Part shown: positions 54,339 to 64,000 of the stretch, one piece after another
Numbering within the stretch: the first letter of the stretch is position 1
Layout: each line of letters begins with the position of its first letter
Source of the DNA: Dichetophora obliterata
Taxonomy: Eukaryota > Arthropoda > Insecta > Diptera > Sciomyzidae
Reading direction: 5' to 3'
Length of the DNA stretch: 64,000 bases
NCBI GenBank assembly: GCA_963920525.1
Contig: OY986437.1
Coordinates: forward strand, 114,196,715-114,260,714
The notes under the pieces: model-generated
Database searches by the model: none
Told to the model about the DNA's origin: nothing
The model's input: only the letters and a program-made list of their open reading frames with translations
Translations under genes and position numbers: made by a program

Positions 54339-54448
54339 CTTTACATGGCAATTTTTACTCTCTGGGGTTTGCCATTGTCTGCAGAGAGGTGACGACCGAA
54401 CAGAAAAATTAATTCAATTGAAAAAACTTTCTGTCTGGGGCTGGAATT
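54339..54448 (-). mobile_element. SINE copy 2, 5'-truncated
   Basis: Matches the body of 39177-39352 from CTTTACATG to GGGGCTGGAATT and stops inside the B box; the tRNA head is missing, as expected for incomplete reverse transcription. Confidence 0.82.
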
Positions 54449-54704
54449 TAAAGTTCTCATGCGCAGATAAAAACCATATATTTTGGAATATAAAAAAAAA
54501 TGAACCGCATTTTACTTAACAAAGAGCCGCATGTGCCCGCCGTTGTTATATATTATTAAAATTATAAAAAATTAACTGATATCGATCAGTTCAAGTCCTT
54601 TTTAAAAAATATATATATTTAATAATTGAAATTTTAACGATCCTATAAATAACTTGAAAAATGTGCGCAAAACTCACAATTGTAAATGAACAATTCGCAA
54701 TTCG

Positions 54705-55140
54705 CACATTTGGGCAGGGGCTACAAGGTCTTATTTGGAGCTTCTGAATCGAATTCAACGTCGTGCGATATATTTGATAGGGGATGAAAGTATTTCATCC
54801 TCTCTCAACTCTCTTGGACATCGACGCAATGTTGGTTGCCAAAGCCTTCTGTAAAGGTATTACCATGGAATGTGTTCAAGGGAGATACATGACCTGACGC
54901 CACCAGCTTTTGTGTTTCCCAGGTCCACTCGGAGCAGCTGTCCAAGCCCACCCCTTTACCATTGCGTCGATGTCCAATAGCGCCTCGCATTACCGTGATA
55001 ATTCGTTCTTTAGTCGCACGGTTAAGTTGTGAAATAGTCGCCCTGCGAGCGTGTTTCCCGACAGTTTTAAGCTGTGCAAAATTAAAACAAACCTTCGCCG
55101 ACACTACTCCATCTATCCACCCTTCAACTAACTATCACCC
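54705..55140 (+). pseudogene. LINE reverse transcriptase C-terminal fragment
   Basis: Plus-strand frames read LLNRIQRRAIYLIGDESISS, LNSLGHRRNVGCQSL, YRYYHGMC, and after a frameshift SHYRDNSFFSRTVKLWNSRP, ASVFPDSFKLCKIKTNLRRH, then a stop. This is the C-terminal region of a LINE type known in arthropods (ending with F-x-R-T-x-x-L-W-N-x-L-P). No catalytic residues. The minus-strand open frame at 54805-55104 is a shadow. Confidence 0.75.
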
Positions 55141-55839
55141 ATCTTCCGAATCAACACAATGCTTACGCATTTATAGGGGACATCCCCTGAGCGTTGGTTC
55201 AGTCTAAAAAAGAAAAAAACCACACGAATAAAAAATAGCACAACAGTCAACGTAGTTACTGAAATAAATGCTGCTGTGATTTTGTGAAAGGGAAATACCA
55301 GTAGCAGAAATTATTCCAAAGCTTTTAGAATTCACACTCACTGCTATTGTGATTAATACTTTCCCTGTAAAAAATAAATATAATATGAGTAGCAATCACT
55401 GTGACTGAAATAATTTATTATCAGACTGTGATTACTACTTTCAAGTAGCAGCGAAAAAATCACTGTTGCCAAAATATCACCAGGACCACCAGTTAGAACA
55501 ATAAAAAAGTGGATTAAGGTTTTAAGTTGTATTCAGCCTAACCTGAAACAAAAAAATTTTTAAAACCATACCAAGTAGCCAAGTATTTCGAATACCATTT
55601 TTTGATATTGCTGTTTTAAATGTGTTTTCAAGAACGACACATTGAAAATCATCGTATCATGTGATGCGCCCGGGAATTCATAGCAAATATTCTTACTATC
55701 ATAGCATTAATGCTAAAGAATTCTTTTCTGTTATAATATAAATGCTGCTATTCCTTTTTGGGAGCTACAATTTAAATGTGTTGTGAAATAATTCTCGGCA
55801 TTCCGCTCTTATTAAAAAAAAAATATGCTTTTGCTTGTT
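55141..55839. other. Non-coding interval
   Basis: A/T-rich, with GTAATCACAGT-like fragments at 55390-55470; no gene or clear repeat. Confidence 0.4.
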
Positions 55840-56240
55840 ACATTTCACTGTTCGTACAATAAAATTGCTTCCATATTTGCCAAATGCAATTTTCCAGGAT
55901 GCCTTAAACCGCAGATAACACCACAGACACTGTGTGCTGTGCAAGTAAAAGCACGTTCTCATTCCAATTGCTCAGTTGGTATGATCCCTGAGCACAAAAT
56001 CCTAAAACTGTTGCCAATTTTAATATAGTTGGAACTGATCTTCCTCGTGCGCATTGCCTCATTAGTTCGTCTATAATGGTCATCAAGTCCACAAACGCTT
56101 CCTTAGACGGACAGTCTGAAGTTTTCTAAATGTTGAAGATGTCACAACTTCTTTGAAAGGCTGCGCTGAAGTGGTGGAACTCATTTCCAAAGGGTTGGAG
56201 GCGTCTCTCAATCGTTTTCTACTTTTGGATAAATTTATTA
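55840..56240 (-). pseudogene. PIF/Harbinger transposase N-terminal relic
   Basis: Minus-strand frames read RLRDASNPLE (56226-56180), then after a shift KEAFVDLMTIIDELMRQCAR, PTILKLATVLGFCAQGSYQL and QHTVSVVLSAV. This matches the N-terminal part of Harbinger nucleases (R-D-x-x-N-P-F, then I-P-x-x-x-x-L-L-A-T-L-x-F-x-A-x-G-S-Y-Q and S-Q-x-T-V-S-R-x-I). The DDE catalytic part is not found. It supports the presence of Harbinger elements to which the two Myb/SANT genes may belong. Confidence 0.75.
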
Positions 56241-56241
56241 T

Positions 56242-57938
56242 ATATGGGTATTTCCAGAAAAAGGTCAACCACGACCAAAAAATTAAAAGTTGATAAAAAA
56301 ATGTTTTTTTCTTTTATATTGTTAAAGAAATATTTGAATTGCAAGAATATAATGAGTTTACAGCATATTTTTGTTTTTGTTGTGAAAAATTTGCACAGAA
56401 ACTTACAATATTTTATTTTTCATTTTTGGTGACTCTTACTGATGGTCTTGCTTTTCGTTGTTATTTATTATATATACGTTTTATAATTGCAATCTTCTTT
56501 CAAAATTTTTGTACCAACAATAAACTAATACGAAAATAGAAACAGACACACAGTAGGCATTGACAAACGGTAAATTTTTGAGTTTCTTTCCCCTGCTATT
56601 TCTGTGTCACGTTATCGATGCCAAAACGCTTTTTTCTATCACTACTGTTCATCCAGTCGAAGCAAGTAGCTGAAAATTATTATTGAAACAAAGTTAATTG
56701 TGCCTAACCTAAAGAAAAAAAAAATTGTGTGCTTTTGCTTTTGAGAAAGGTTTAATTTCAATCAAAAGTTTGTCGCGTTACCCATCGTAAGTTGGACATA
56801 TTAGAACAAAAAAGTATTGTTTTTCATATATATACATATTATGCTTACTTCTTATGCAGATGGGTAAAAATAACAATAAAAAAGCATCACGACGATATGT
56901 AGAAAAAATAAAATCAGACCCCGTCAAGCCCCAGAAGTACCTAAAAAATGTTGCAATGAAAATGAAAATACGGCGCGCAAAATTGAAGGAACTGGCGAAC
57001 AAAAACAAGAAGCTTCTCGAAAGTAAGCGGGAAAAAGATCGTCTAAGGCAGCGAAAGTATAGGAAAAATCTTCAGAACAATGCAAAGCAACAAGAAGACG
57101 TCGTCAAAATGTGGTTGGAGCCGTATTGAAGAGAAAAGTATGGCAAATGACGAAAACCAAAAAACTCTTGCTTCATAATGCCTTTGATTTTTACGAATGC
57201 GCTAAAAACCATGTTTCTGGAATTCGTATTATGTATGTTGAGGAAGGTGAAATTGTGATTTCATCAATATTAAAAAAAAAAAATGGAAGCAGTCGCCAAA
57301 TGTTCCAGGGATAAGGAAAATACATCATATTTCTTGCGATGAGCATTTTAAAATACAAGTAGCTCAAACAGCATATTCCCAAAAAAATTTTATTTCCTAA
57401 TCTTTTTTAGATTATTATACATGTATTCCTAATTATTATTATTATTTTCACATTTGTAACTTTTGAATTAATATTTTTTGTTTTTCCAAATAAAATTTGA
57501 TGAAAAAATTCTTCTCAAAAACTAGGTGGAAATTTTGTCACGTTACCAATGTCGCGTTACGAATCACTAAAAAAAATTATAAATAAATAAAACAATAGTT
57601 GTAGATCATAATAACTCTTATAAATGGAAAACTATATTGTTTTATTATGGTTTAAGAGTATTTTTTTACAAATTAATGGCCATATTTCACTGACTTTTGA
57701 ATTTTTCAATATCAAGTTACAAATGACTTCCATTTTTTGTCGCGTTATCTATGCAATGTTTTCCAAAAATTTTTTGAAAACGACAAGTTCCCAAAGCTTG
57801 TCTTTTATAATAAAAATGGTGTTGATAAAATGCTTTACTGACGTAAAAACACATTTGGGGAAATGTTGATTTTTGCCATTTATTTTTTCATTTAAAGACG
57901 TACGAATGTCGCGTTATCGATCCTGGAAATACCCATAT
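56242..57938 (+). mobile_element. DNA element with ATATGGGTATTTCCAG ends and a six-copy TGTCRCGTTAYC motif
   Basis: ATATGGGTATTTCCAG (56242-56257) is mirrored at 57923-57938. The left end continues AAAAAGGTCAACCACGACC, similar to 40754 and 58375. Within the element the motif TGTCRCGTTAYC or close variants occurs at about 56611, 56770, 57536, 57550, 57737 and 57908, always on the plus strand. A small basic-protein gene (56860-57129) and a shifted continuation (57111-57400) are inside. Superfamily unknown. Confidence 0.7.
56860..57400 (+). pseudogene. Small Arg/Lys-rich protein of a transposon-associated family, frameshifted
   Basis: The ATG follows directly after a splice acceptor (CTTATGCAG). 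The first ~85 residues are basic: RRYVEKIKSDPVKPQKY, KMKIRRAKLKELANKNKKLL and EKDRLRQRKYRKNLQNN. A frame change near 57110 leads to AFDFYECAKNHVSGIRIMYV, EEGEIVISSILKKKNG, and a third frame with WKQSPNVPGIRKIHHISCDE. The N-terminal pattern (R-x-K-Y-R, E-K-D-R-x-R-Q-R-x-Y-R) is shared with 59078-59335. Such basic proteins recur in insect genomes, but I know no function; DNA or RNA binding is a guess from the charge. Confidence 0.6.
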
Positions 57939-58374
57939 GTCTATATTAGCATCTTTACTCAAACGACAGTTTCTTACAAATCTTAGAATATAGTCATTTA
58001 ACAATGTTTTTTTAATATATTTTATTCGACGTACTCTTTATTATTAATATTAAATAGGTTGCATGCATATTTTAAGATTTTCCTTTCGATCCTCAAACAT
58101 CTGTGCATACACACACTCTCCTCTGCTTCCTGGAATAAAATAATTTTTATTTTAACACACCAGTGTATAAAACAATTTTGTTGTAAATTTTACATATTTT
58201 TTGATAATTTGACTTAAAACAGCTGATTTCGAAATTCGCATAAGTTTTCCGTAGTTGACAACACTAACTTCGATTAGAACGTAGTACATGATACCTTTTT
58301 TAAGCGTAGGGAGATTCGAATTCCGTAAAAATAAGGGTGATTAAAATACAATTAAACTCCATCATTTGTTAATT
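57939..58374. other. Non-coding interval
   Basis: Nothing recognised. Confidence 0.4.
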
Positions 58375-58420
58375 TCACAGAAAGGTCTACCGTGACTGAT
58401 AAATAAAATATTAACAACGA
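58375..58420 (+). repeat. Fourth end of the TTTCCACAGAAA family
   Basis: TTTCACAGAAAGGTCTACCG and TGACTGATAAATAAAAT resemble the ends at 40754 (TTTCCACAGAAAAGCCTACC, TTGACCAAAAAATTAAAA) and 56242. It lies about 700 bp upstream of the second small basic-protein gene. Confidence 0.5.
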
Positions 58421-59077
58421 AACAGCTGTCTAGTTTGCTTGGTGGTTTGTTCTGCAAAGAACTTGTTGTTGCAACCTGTTGCTTCATAAACTTTTTTGGA
58501 ATTAAGCTCAAATATAATTCTAAAAAAATATAACACAATTTATTTATAAAATAATGTTTTTATATATAATCTTAAAAATATTCAAATACTATTATTTGAA
58601 TTCCAATAAGAAAACTGAGTGCTAAATTTAAGTGATCTTGGTAACTTTAAATAGTATTTTCTTATCAATAGTTACTTCTTCAATAGAGATGTTACGATTG
58701 CGGTCATACGACAAAATGTGTCTTCTTCTATCTTATCGACAAAAACAACTTCTATCTTATAAAAATGCAAACAAATATCTGTTAACGGTAACTTTTTAAT
58801 TTGCTTTTATTCTAAATTTATTTTAACGTCGCGTACGTAGTTCAAAAACATAATTTGTTATCAATGCTTTGGAGTTGTCAGGTGCAAGTTATTGAAAATT
58901 GGCATTTAAAACAAGCTTAGTGCATATAATTAAAAAATTGCATTGGTGCAAGTTAATTAAAAAAATATTTCTTTTTAGTTTCAAAGTCTGCCACGTCACG
59001 TCACAGACACCAGTAATCGTAAGTGCGACTTCTACCATGTAAAATATTGTAATTATAAGCTGTGTATTTTCCTGTAG

Positions 59078-59335
59078 ATGGAATCATTCTCTGAAAAAAG
59101 GAGACAAAAAGCAAGGCGGTATAGAGAAGAATTGAAAAAAGACCCAAAAAAGTTGGCGGGCTATCGTGCAAAAGCAAAAGAGAGATCGCGAAAATATCGA
59201 AAGAGGCAGTCGGAGTTGTCGAAGAATAATGACAAACTTATTAAGGAAAGGAATGAAAAAGATCGTATAAAGCAAAGAAGATATCGAGACAGAAAGAAAA
59301 ATATGACCCAAATAGAAAAGAACAGTGAGTCTTGA
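59078..59335 (+). CDS. Small Arg/Lys-rich protein, intact 85-residue frame
   Basis: An ATG after a splice-acceptor-like TTTTCCTGTAG (59067-59077) opens 85 codons: SEKRRQKARRYREELKKDPK, GYRAKAKERSRKYRKRQSEL, RNEKDRIKQRRYRDRKKN. It matches the N-terminal part of the protein at 56860 in order and spacing (R-x-Y-x-E-x-(L/I)-K-x-D-P, R-K-Y-R, E-K-D-R-x-(R/K)-Q-R-x-Y-R). Strongly positive and probably helical. It lacks the C-terminal part of the longer relative, so it may be a truncated or alternatively spliced form. It sits downstream of an end of the same DNA-element family (58375). Function unknown. Confidence 0.55.
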   Translation: MESFSEKRRQKARRYREELKKDPKKLAGYRAKAKERSRKYRKRQSELSKNNDKLIKERNEKDRIKQRRYRDRKKNMTQIEKNSES

Positions 59336-59748
59336 AAAGCATTAAAAAAATGTTTTTTTTTTTTTATTTTAATGTATGTAAATTTTTTATTATTATTGAC
59401 ATGTTAATCGATGTAATTTTAACTTTAAGAACTTTTTAACAAATAAATAAAGACTACACGATGTAACAAAATGGTAAAAAAATCAAAATAGTGAAATTCG
59501 TAGTTATGGTAGATGGTCAAAAATCCGTTTTTTTGGTAGGTGTACGTACATATATATTACTGGTTAAATTTTAAAAACGTTTTATATTATATATGAAGTA
59601 CATACCTTTTTAGCGATCTATATATTTATATTTTCAGTACATTATTAGAATCAGTAAAAATAATTACAAATTGTCTAAAATTTTTCTGATTTTTTTTGAC
59701 TTATTGCTTAACGTCATCCTGCAGAGTTTTATCAGTTTTACAGTTTCA
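59336..59748. other. Non-coding interval
   Basis: AATAAA occurs at about 59443; nothing else recognised. Confidence 0.4.
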
Positions 59749-60030
59749 TCAGTTTTTATATGTTGCATATATGCAGTCATTCCAGCCTCGGACTTTATGT
59801 GATACTTGATTTGACGCAGTGTGAAAATCAGGTGGATTTGCTAGGTCGAAAGCTGCACTGATAATTTCCAATCGGCTTTTTTGTATGTGGCTTTTATCTT
59901 TCACACAGTAAGCTTGAGAGGATTTTATATGCGATGGAAATAAGACTGATACTTCGGTAGTTGGTGCAGATTGTCGGGTCGCCTTTTTTGGTATAGGACA
60001 AAGCACACTGAGATTCATCGATCATCGGGT
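59749..60030 (-). pseudogene. RTE-like reverse transcriptase fragment
   Basis: The frame starts SVLCPIPKKATRQSAPTTEV; with shifts the DNA parallels the RTE copy at 45870-46120 (VLCPIHKKGDPTICANYRGI, SLLNIAYKVLSS, CERLKP, then F-R-P-G-K-S-T at FDLANPPDFHTAS out of phase). A short, highly decayed piece of the RT fingers of the same kind of LINE as 44827-48008. Confidence 0.6.
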
Positions 60031-60076
60031 CCAAATGTTGGTTGGTTGAGCTTAATCAAGGGATGATCAGAGTAGG

Positions 60077-60258
60077 GTGCCTTCGTAAACGCATTTATGC
60101 AATGCATCAGTGTGTTTTACTTTGAATTGGTTCAAAGCTTATTAACCAAAACTGCGCAAACTAGACTATTTTTAAGAATATCACCAGAGTTGCACAGTTT
60201 TGGTTAATAATCTTCGGACCAATTCAAAATAAAACATAAATACGTTTACGAAGTCAGC
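60077..60258. mobile_element. MITE, family ATGCATTTATGCAATGCATCA, copy 2
   Basis: CGCATTTATGCAATGCATCA (60092-60111) and the internal GACTATTTTTAAGAATATCA match 38782-38939; the outer ends TTCGTAAACG and CGTTTACGAA are inverted repeats. The right arm has lost the GCATTGCAT part. Confidence 0.75.
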
Positions 60259-60449
60259 CTAGGCTTCGGCAGTCCAATCCGCTTGCATCTTGACTACATC
60301 TAGCTTTCGTTACATTACTGTGCATATACTCTTTGCATTGCATAACCGCATGCGGATCTATCAAACTATAAGACCTTTCATAGTAGGCGTCGTCGATATT
60401 AAACATTAAACATAAAGTTTAACAATTTGGTAGACGTACAGGTAATATT

Positions 60450-60490
60450 GTCCCTGAAGATGAACTCAGGTGGAGTTCAAAATATTGGAC
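60450..60490 (+). ncRNA. Hammerhead ribozyme relic (Penelope-like 3' end)
   Basis: GTCC then CTGAAGA (60454-60460), stem II GAACTC/GAGTTC with an AGGTG loop (60462-60478), AAAA in place of GAAA, then TATT and GGAC (60487-60490). GTCC and GGAC form a 4-bp stem I. The first conserved G is lost, so it should be inactive. No PLE coding sequence is attached. Confidence 0.55.
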
Positions 60491-62007
60491 GAAAAAATTA
60501 ATAATAATAAAAACAAATAAATTTTTTTTATATTAAAAAGTGACCTTGAGCCCGATTATAACCCAAAATCATAAATTAAGAGGTCGAAGAAATATCACAA
60601 TATTTATGCATATTAATAGTTTTAACCCTCAATCCAGTAAGCCGGCCTCAAAGGCGGCAACCTATTTTTCTCAATAAAAGTTATATAGAGCACCGTTCGT
60701 GTCTCAAACTAGCTAAACGGTCTCAACCGAAGAAATACATACATGCATGAACACGATACGTTTAGAAGTTCAGAAAATAAAAGTTGTTTTAATTCGCAAT
60801 TTAAACAAAAATTCCAGAGTTGCTGACTTTATTGTTTCAGATTTGGCGGTTTGAGGGTTAAGGTCATATTTAAAACAAAAAAAAATGCCATATGTTTATG
60901 AAAAAACTAATCCCAGGTTCAAGCTCTGCTACCATAAATTAGGTGAAAAACATATGCCACATTATTATTTTTTTTCTCCGAATGGTGCTAGGTATTTTCT
61001 CCGAAATACTACCAATTTTTGTTATTGATCATTTTCTGGCTAATATTAATTCCCTTCTAGTTTCTATGGTTATATTAGGTCTTTATGAATTTTGGCCAGC
61101 TTTTTTAATTTTTGACCAGTGTGCCCCAATAGCATCTTTATGTAAAACGGACGATGCGTGTATTGGACGAATACTTTGTTCAAAAGCCGAGAATCAGCTG
61201 TTTTGGATCCATGTAAGAAGAATGTCAGACAAGAGCGAAGACAGCTGGCTCAGTGACGAACGATGACGTGAACTCAGTATGAAATTGGCTTTTTGTAAGA
61301 AAAAAATCCGAATGAGACGTTAAAATTTGACGAGAGCAAAATTGTCATCGTTGTGAACATTTTTAGCAGAAAAATGGAAGTTCCAATTTTAGGATATAAA
61401 AATCAATATTCATTTCATAGGCCATTTCAATGTTATTGGTAATATTAGTCAATATTTAAACAGTGGTATCACTACTGAGTCCCGTCGTAATACGATATCG
61501 TAGAAACTACGAAAGAAGCATCATTGAGTTCATTCGTATCGCCATTCGTAGATTTTTTAAGTAATTTGAAAAATTTTTAAATAAAATTCAGAAAGAATAA
61601 CCAATTTTAAAATTCAGAAGTGGCCTGAAGTGGTTTAGAAGTTATAGGGACCAAAGTTGTAAAAATGGGCCTGAAAAACTCGGGTTTTTTATTTTCCTAC
61701 AAAACTAACCAGCCATCTATCTTTAAAATCCATGCATCACTTTTGGAGATATAACAGTTTATATAGAGTGCGGTGGGGTGAAGCGTTTCACCTGTGAAAT
61801 TTTGACAGCGCTCTTACATATAGACAAGTGTCATACCGTTACGTGTTGCTTTCATTGCGGCACAGTTTTTCATGATATAGCGAAGCGTTCAGACGTACAT
61901 TGTGTTGCACCCCACAAACTCCGTTTTAATGCGTATTTAGTGTTTTTGTGTGTCTTTAATGCGTTTTTATTGGTTTTTTGGCATTTTTTATTGTTTTTTT
62001 TTTAGAA
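60491..62007. other. Non-coding interval upstream of the pogo gene
   Basis: 61630-61760 resembles one arm of the inverted-repeat element at 12003-12480 (TTTAGAAGTTATAG, CCTACAAAACTAA). A splice acceptor TTTTTTTTTTAG ends at 62005, two bases before the pogo ATG, suggesting an upstream non-coding exon. The frames at 60943-61266 and 61778-62005 have no domain. Confidence 0.4.
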
Positions 62008-63324
62008 ATGCCACGAAAATACGTGAATAAAGGAATTTTGAAGGTCCCTAACGCAACGAACCTATTTAATGCCATCAAAATGGTTTTGATCGACAAACAA
62101 GCAGAGCGTAGAGCTGCAGCTGCCTGCAGTATCGTTCAAACTACTCTTCGGCGGCATTTGTATAAAGTGAAGAAGCATTTTCCGACCTTAGAGGGTGTCA
62201 CAGAGGACGATTTGTTGGCCTTTGTCGAAGGAAATCTTGGCTTTGGTGGAAAGCCTGTAAGTATCCGTTTTGTTTTCGTTGTACAAGCACATTGCACTTT
62301 CAACCAAAATTAATGGTGTTATTTCTCCATATAGCTGTTCTCGGCAATTCAAGAGAACGAATTGGTGTGCTACATAAATTCATGTGCTAAGATGAATTAC
62401 GGCCTAAGCATCAATAACATTCGTTTTTTGGCATACAATTTCGCTGTTAAGATTGGTCTTAAGTTTCCTGCTGGTTGGGCAGAACCAAAGATGGCAACCA
62501 AAGATTGGTACTACGCGTTTATACGTCGCCACCCGAATTTAAAGCTCCGTAAGCCAACAAGTGCTGCACGCTCAAAAGGATTTTGCAAGGAAGCAGTCCA
62601 TGAATTTTTCGCAAACTTGCAAGAATCAATTGCGAAGGCCCCAGCCATTTTCGATCCAACTAGAGTGTGGAACATGGGTGAAACCGGACTCCCCACGAGC
62701 GTTGTGGAAGTTCTTGCCGAAAAGGGCGCCGTTGTGGGCCAGTTCTCCTCAGCGGAAAGAGGAACTAATGTCACTATGGCAGTTGCAGTAAGCGCGGCTG
62801 GAAACACCATTCCGCCGATGTTTCTCTTCCCAAGAAAGAATATGAAGAGTATTTTCCTTGATAACGCACCGCCAGGTTCCATCGGTTACGCCAATGTTTC
62901 AGGCTTGATAGACACTGATCATTTCATCCTTTACATGAAGCATTTCATCAAACATACGTCTGCTTCCAAGACCAATCCATTGCTACTGATAATGGACAAC
63001 CACATATCACACATGTCCATTGAAGTTGTCGACTTGTGCATAGCCAACGGTATCGAGGTTGTAACTTTTCCACCACATTGCAGTCGGCAAATGCAGCCTT
63101 TAGATGTTTCGGTCTTCGGGCCCTTTAAGCGCGCGTTCACGCAGATGTGTATGGAATGGTGTCAGTCGCATGTTGGATGTGTGCTCGAAATACATCATAT
63201 GCCGGGCCTTGCTGATAAGGCCATGATGCAGGCCGTGACTCAGCAGAATATTATATCTGGTTTCGAAGCCACTGGCATCTATCCTCTGAACTCGAGGATC
63301 AAATCGACTGAAAAGGATTTTTAA
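62008..63324 (+). CDS. pogo-type (CENP-B/DDE_1) transposase, first catalytic Asp lost
   Basis: Exon 1 (62008-62256) and exon 2 (62335-63324) with GTAAGT and CATATAG borders, phase 0; 412 residues. The N-terminus is a psq-type HTH (NLFNAIKMVLIDKQAERRAA, ACSIVQTTLRRHL), then a CENP-B-like HTH (WAEPKMATKDWYYAFIRRHP). The catalytic domain reads VWNMGETGLPTS where pogo proteins have N-x-D-E-T-G, so Asp is Gly (one base, GAT to GGT). The second motif LLIMDNHISH and third SRQMQPLDVSVFGPFK keep their Asp. It ends FEATGIYPLNSR. The frame is otherwise intact, which with a dead site suggests a recent mutation or retention for DNA binding. Terminal repeats were not found. Confidence 0.88.
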
Positions 63325-63907
63325 AGTTTTGCAATAGCATTAAAGATAATGCTGTTTTTCGTGCCTTTTTAATTTTTTTAAATTTATTGTTATTAAGATT
63401 GAAATAATTTCATTATTTTTAATGCGATCCTCACTTTCAAGATATCGTTGGAAATATTTTGAGTGCTTGCATTCATGGCCAGAATTTCTAAAATTTATAC
63501 ATATTAAAGCTAAAATATTAATTTTAAAATAAACATCTTTTTGTAAGAAATTAAAAAAATAAATATCAAGTTATTTGATTTGAAAGATTTTGTATGGAAA
63601 TAAAATAAAAAATATTAAAATATAAGTCTTATTTTTTTGCAAATTCTACCAACACGTCCTGCTCTGTTACTAGGGTATTTCACGATCTTGTTGCATCTTT
63701 GCAAATGCGTTTTTGCAAGGGTCGTTTTTTGTGAGCACACCATATTTAAAATGTACCATAAATATTGTCTGCTGGTAAAAAAGGTATTCGATCGACTGCC
63801 AAGTAACACAATATAAATAAGAGCACCTAACAGCGCTATGTGATAAGGATAGCGTATATAATTGTAAACAAGTCAATTGCAATATTCGCACTTAACAGTT
63901 TGTCTAA
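63325..63907. other. Non-coding 3' region of the pogo gene
   Basis: A/T-rich; AATAAA-type signals at about 63558. The minus-strand frames at 63615-63891 are unsupported. Confidence 0.4.
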
Positions 63908-64000
63908 AACAACGAATTGGACCTTGAAATGACTTTGACCGAGATTCTATTGATAAATTTTTTTGTGCGTGTAATTAAATATTCGAACAAAAACGATCGA
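63908..64000. repeat. Dispersed repeat, copy cut by the window end
   Basis: GACTTTGACCGAGATTCTAT and GTGCGTGTAATTAAATATTC match 54190-54285. Confidence 0.7.

Noticed and set aside
60943..61266. 107-codon frame with hydrophobic N-terminal half
   Set aside because: No recognisable domain, no supporting context, AT-driven composition.

Overview
This is an AT-rich, intron-poor stretch of an insect genome, most probably a fly (Diptera). The fly assignment rests on a ZAD (zinc-finger-associated domain) exon, which is typical of fly and other insect C2H2 gene families, and on the repertoire of mariner, Tc1, hAT, PIF/Harbinger, pogo, Foldback-like, Helitron, Penelope and CR1/RTE-type elements. A tephritid-like fly is a guess that cannot be settled from sequence alone. 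Almost everything recognisable is a transposable element or its relic. The only host-gene candidates are a ZAD-domain exon pair (16.2-16.9 kb) and a possible tiny secreted peptide (13.0 kb).

0-10 kb: a PHD-finger/AP-endonuclease/reverse-transcriptase LINE (minus strand) is split by a Penelope-like element (PLE). The PLE carries a 14-bp target duplication, GIY-YIG and RT remnants and hammerhead-ribozyme cores, and is itself split by a non-autonomous Helitron ending in CTAG. A Foldback-like element with 63-bp tandem units follows. 10-16 kb is non-coding, with several small inverted-repeat elements.

16-25.4 kb: the ZAD exons, a Harbinger-type terminus with a decayed Myb/SANT copy, and then a structurally complete hAT transposon (four exons, ~220-bp terminal inverted repeats). 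Intron 1 of the hAT gene hosts a full-length mariner with an open frame but a D-to-N change in its DD34D triad. Next is an apparently intact Myb/SANT gene of Harbinger type.

25.4-38 kb: a dead Tc1, LINE relics, three long-inverted-repeat MITE-like elements, and a second PLE (minus strand) interrupted by a hAT relic with a perfect 8-bp target duplication. 38-49 kb: a tRNA-derived SINE, a decayed insect-wide unknown protein, a second Myb/SANT gene whose start codon appears to be created by splicing, an inverted-repeat DNA element, and an RTE-like LINE with a 12-bp target duplication lying inside another repeat copy.

49-64 kb: tRNA-like sequence, an internally deleted mariner-like gene, a truncated second SINE copy, LINE and Harbinger transposase relics, two elements carrying small related Arg/Lys-rich proteins (one element with six same-strand copies of a 12-bp motif), a third hammerhead relic, and a spliced pogo transposase gene with its first catalytic Asp changed to Gly. 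There is no operon-like organisation. The unifying story is nested transposition, with both autonomous-looking and dead elements side by side.
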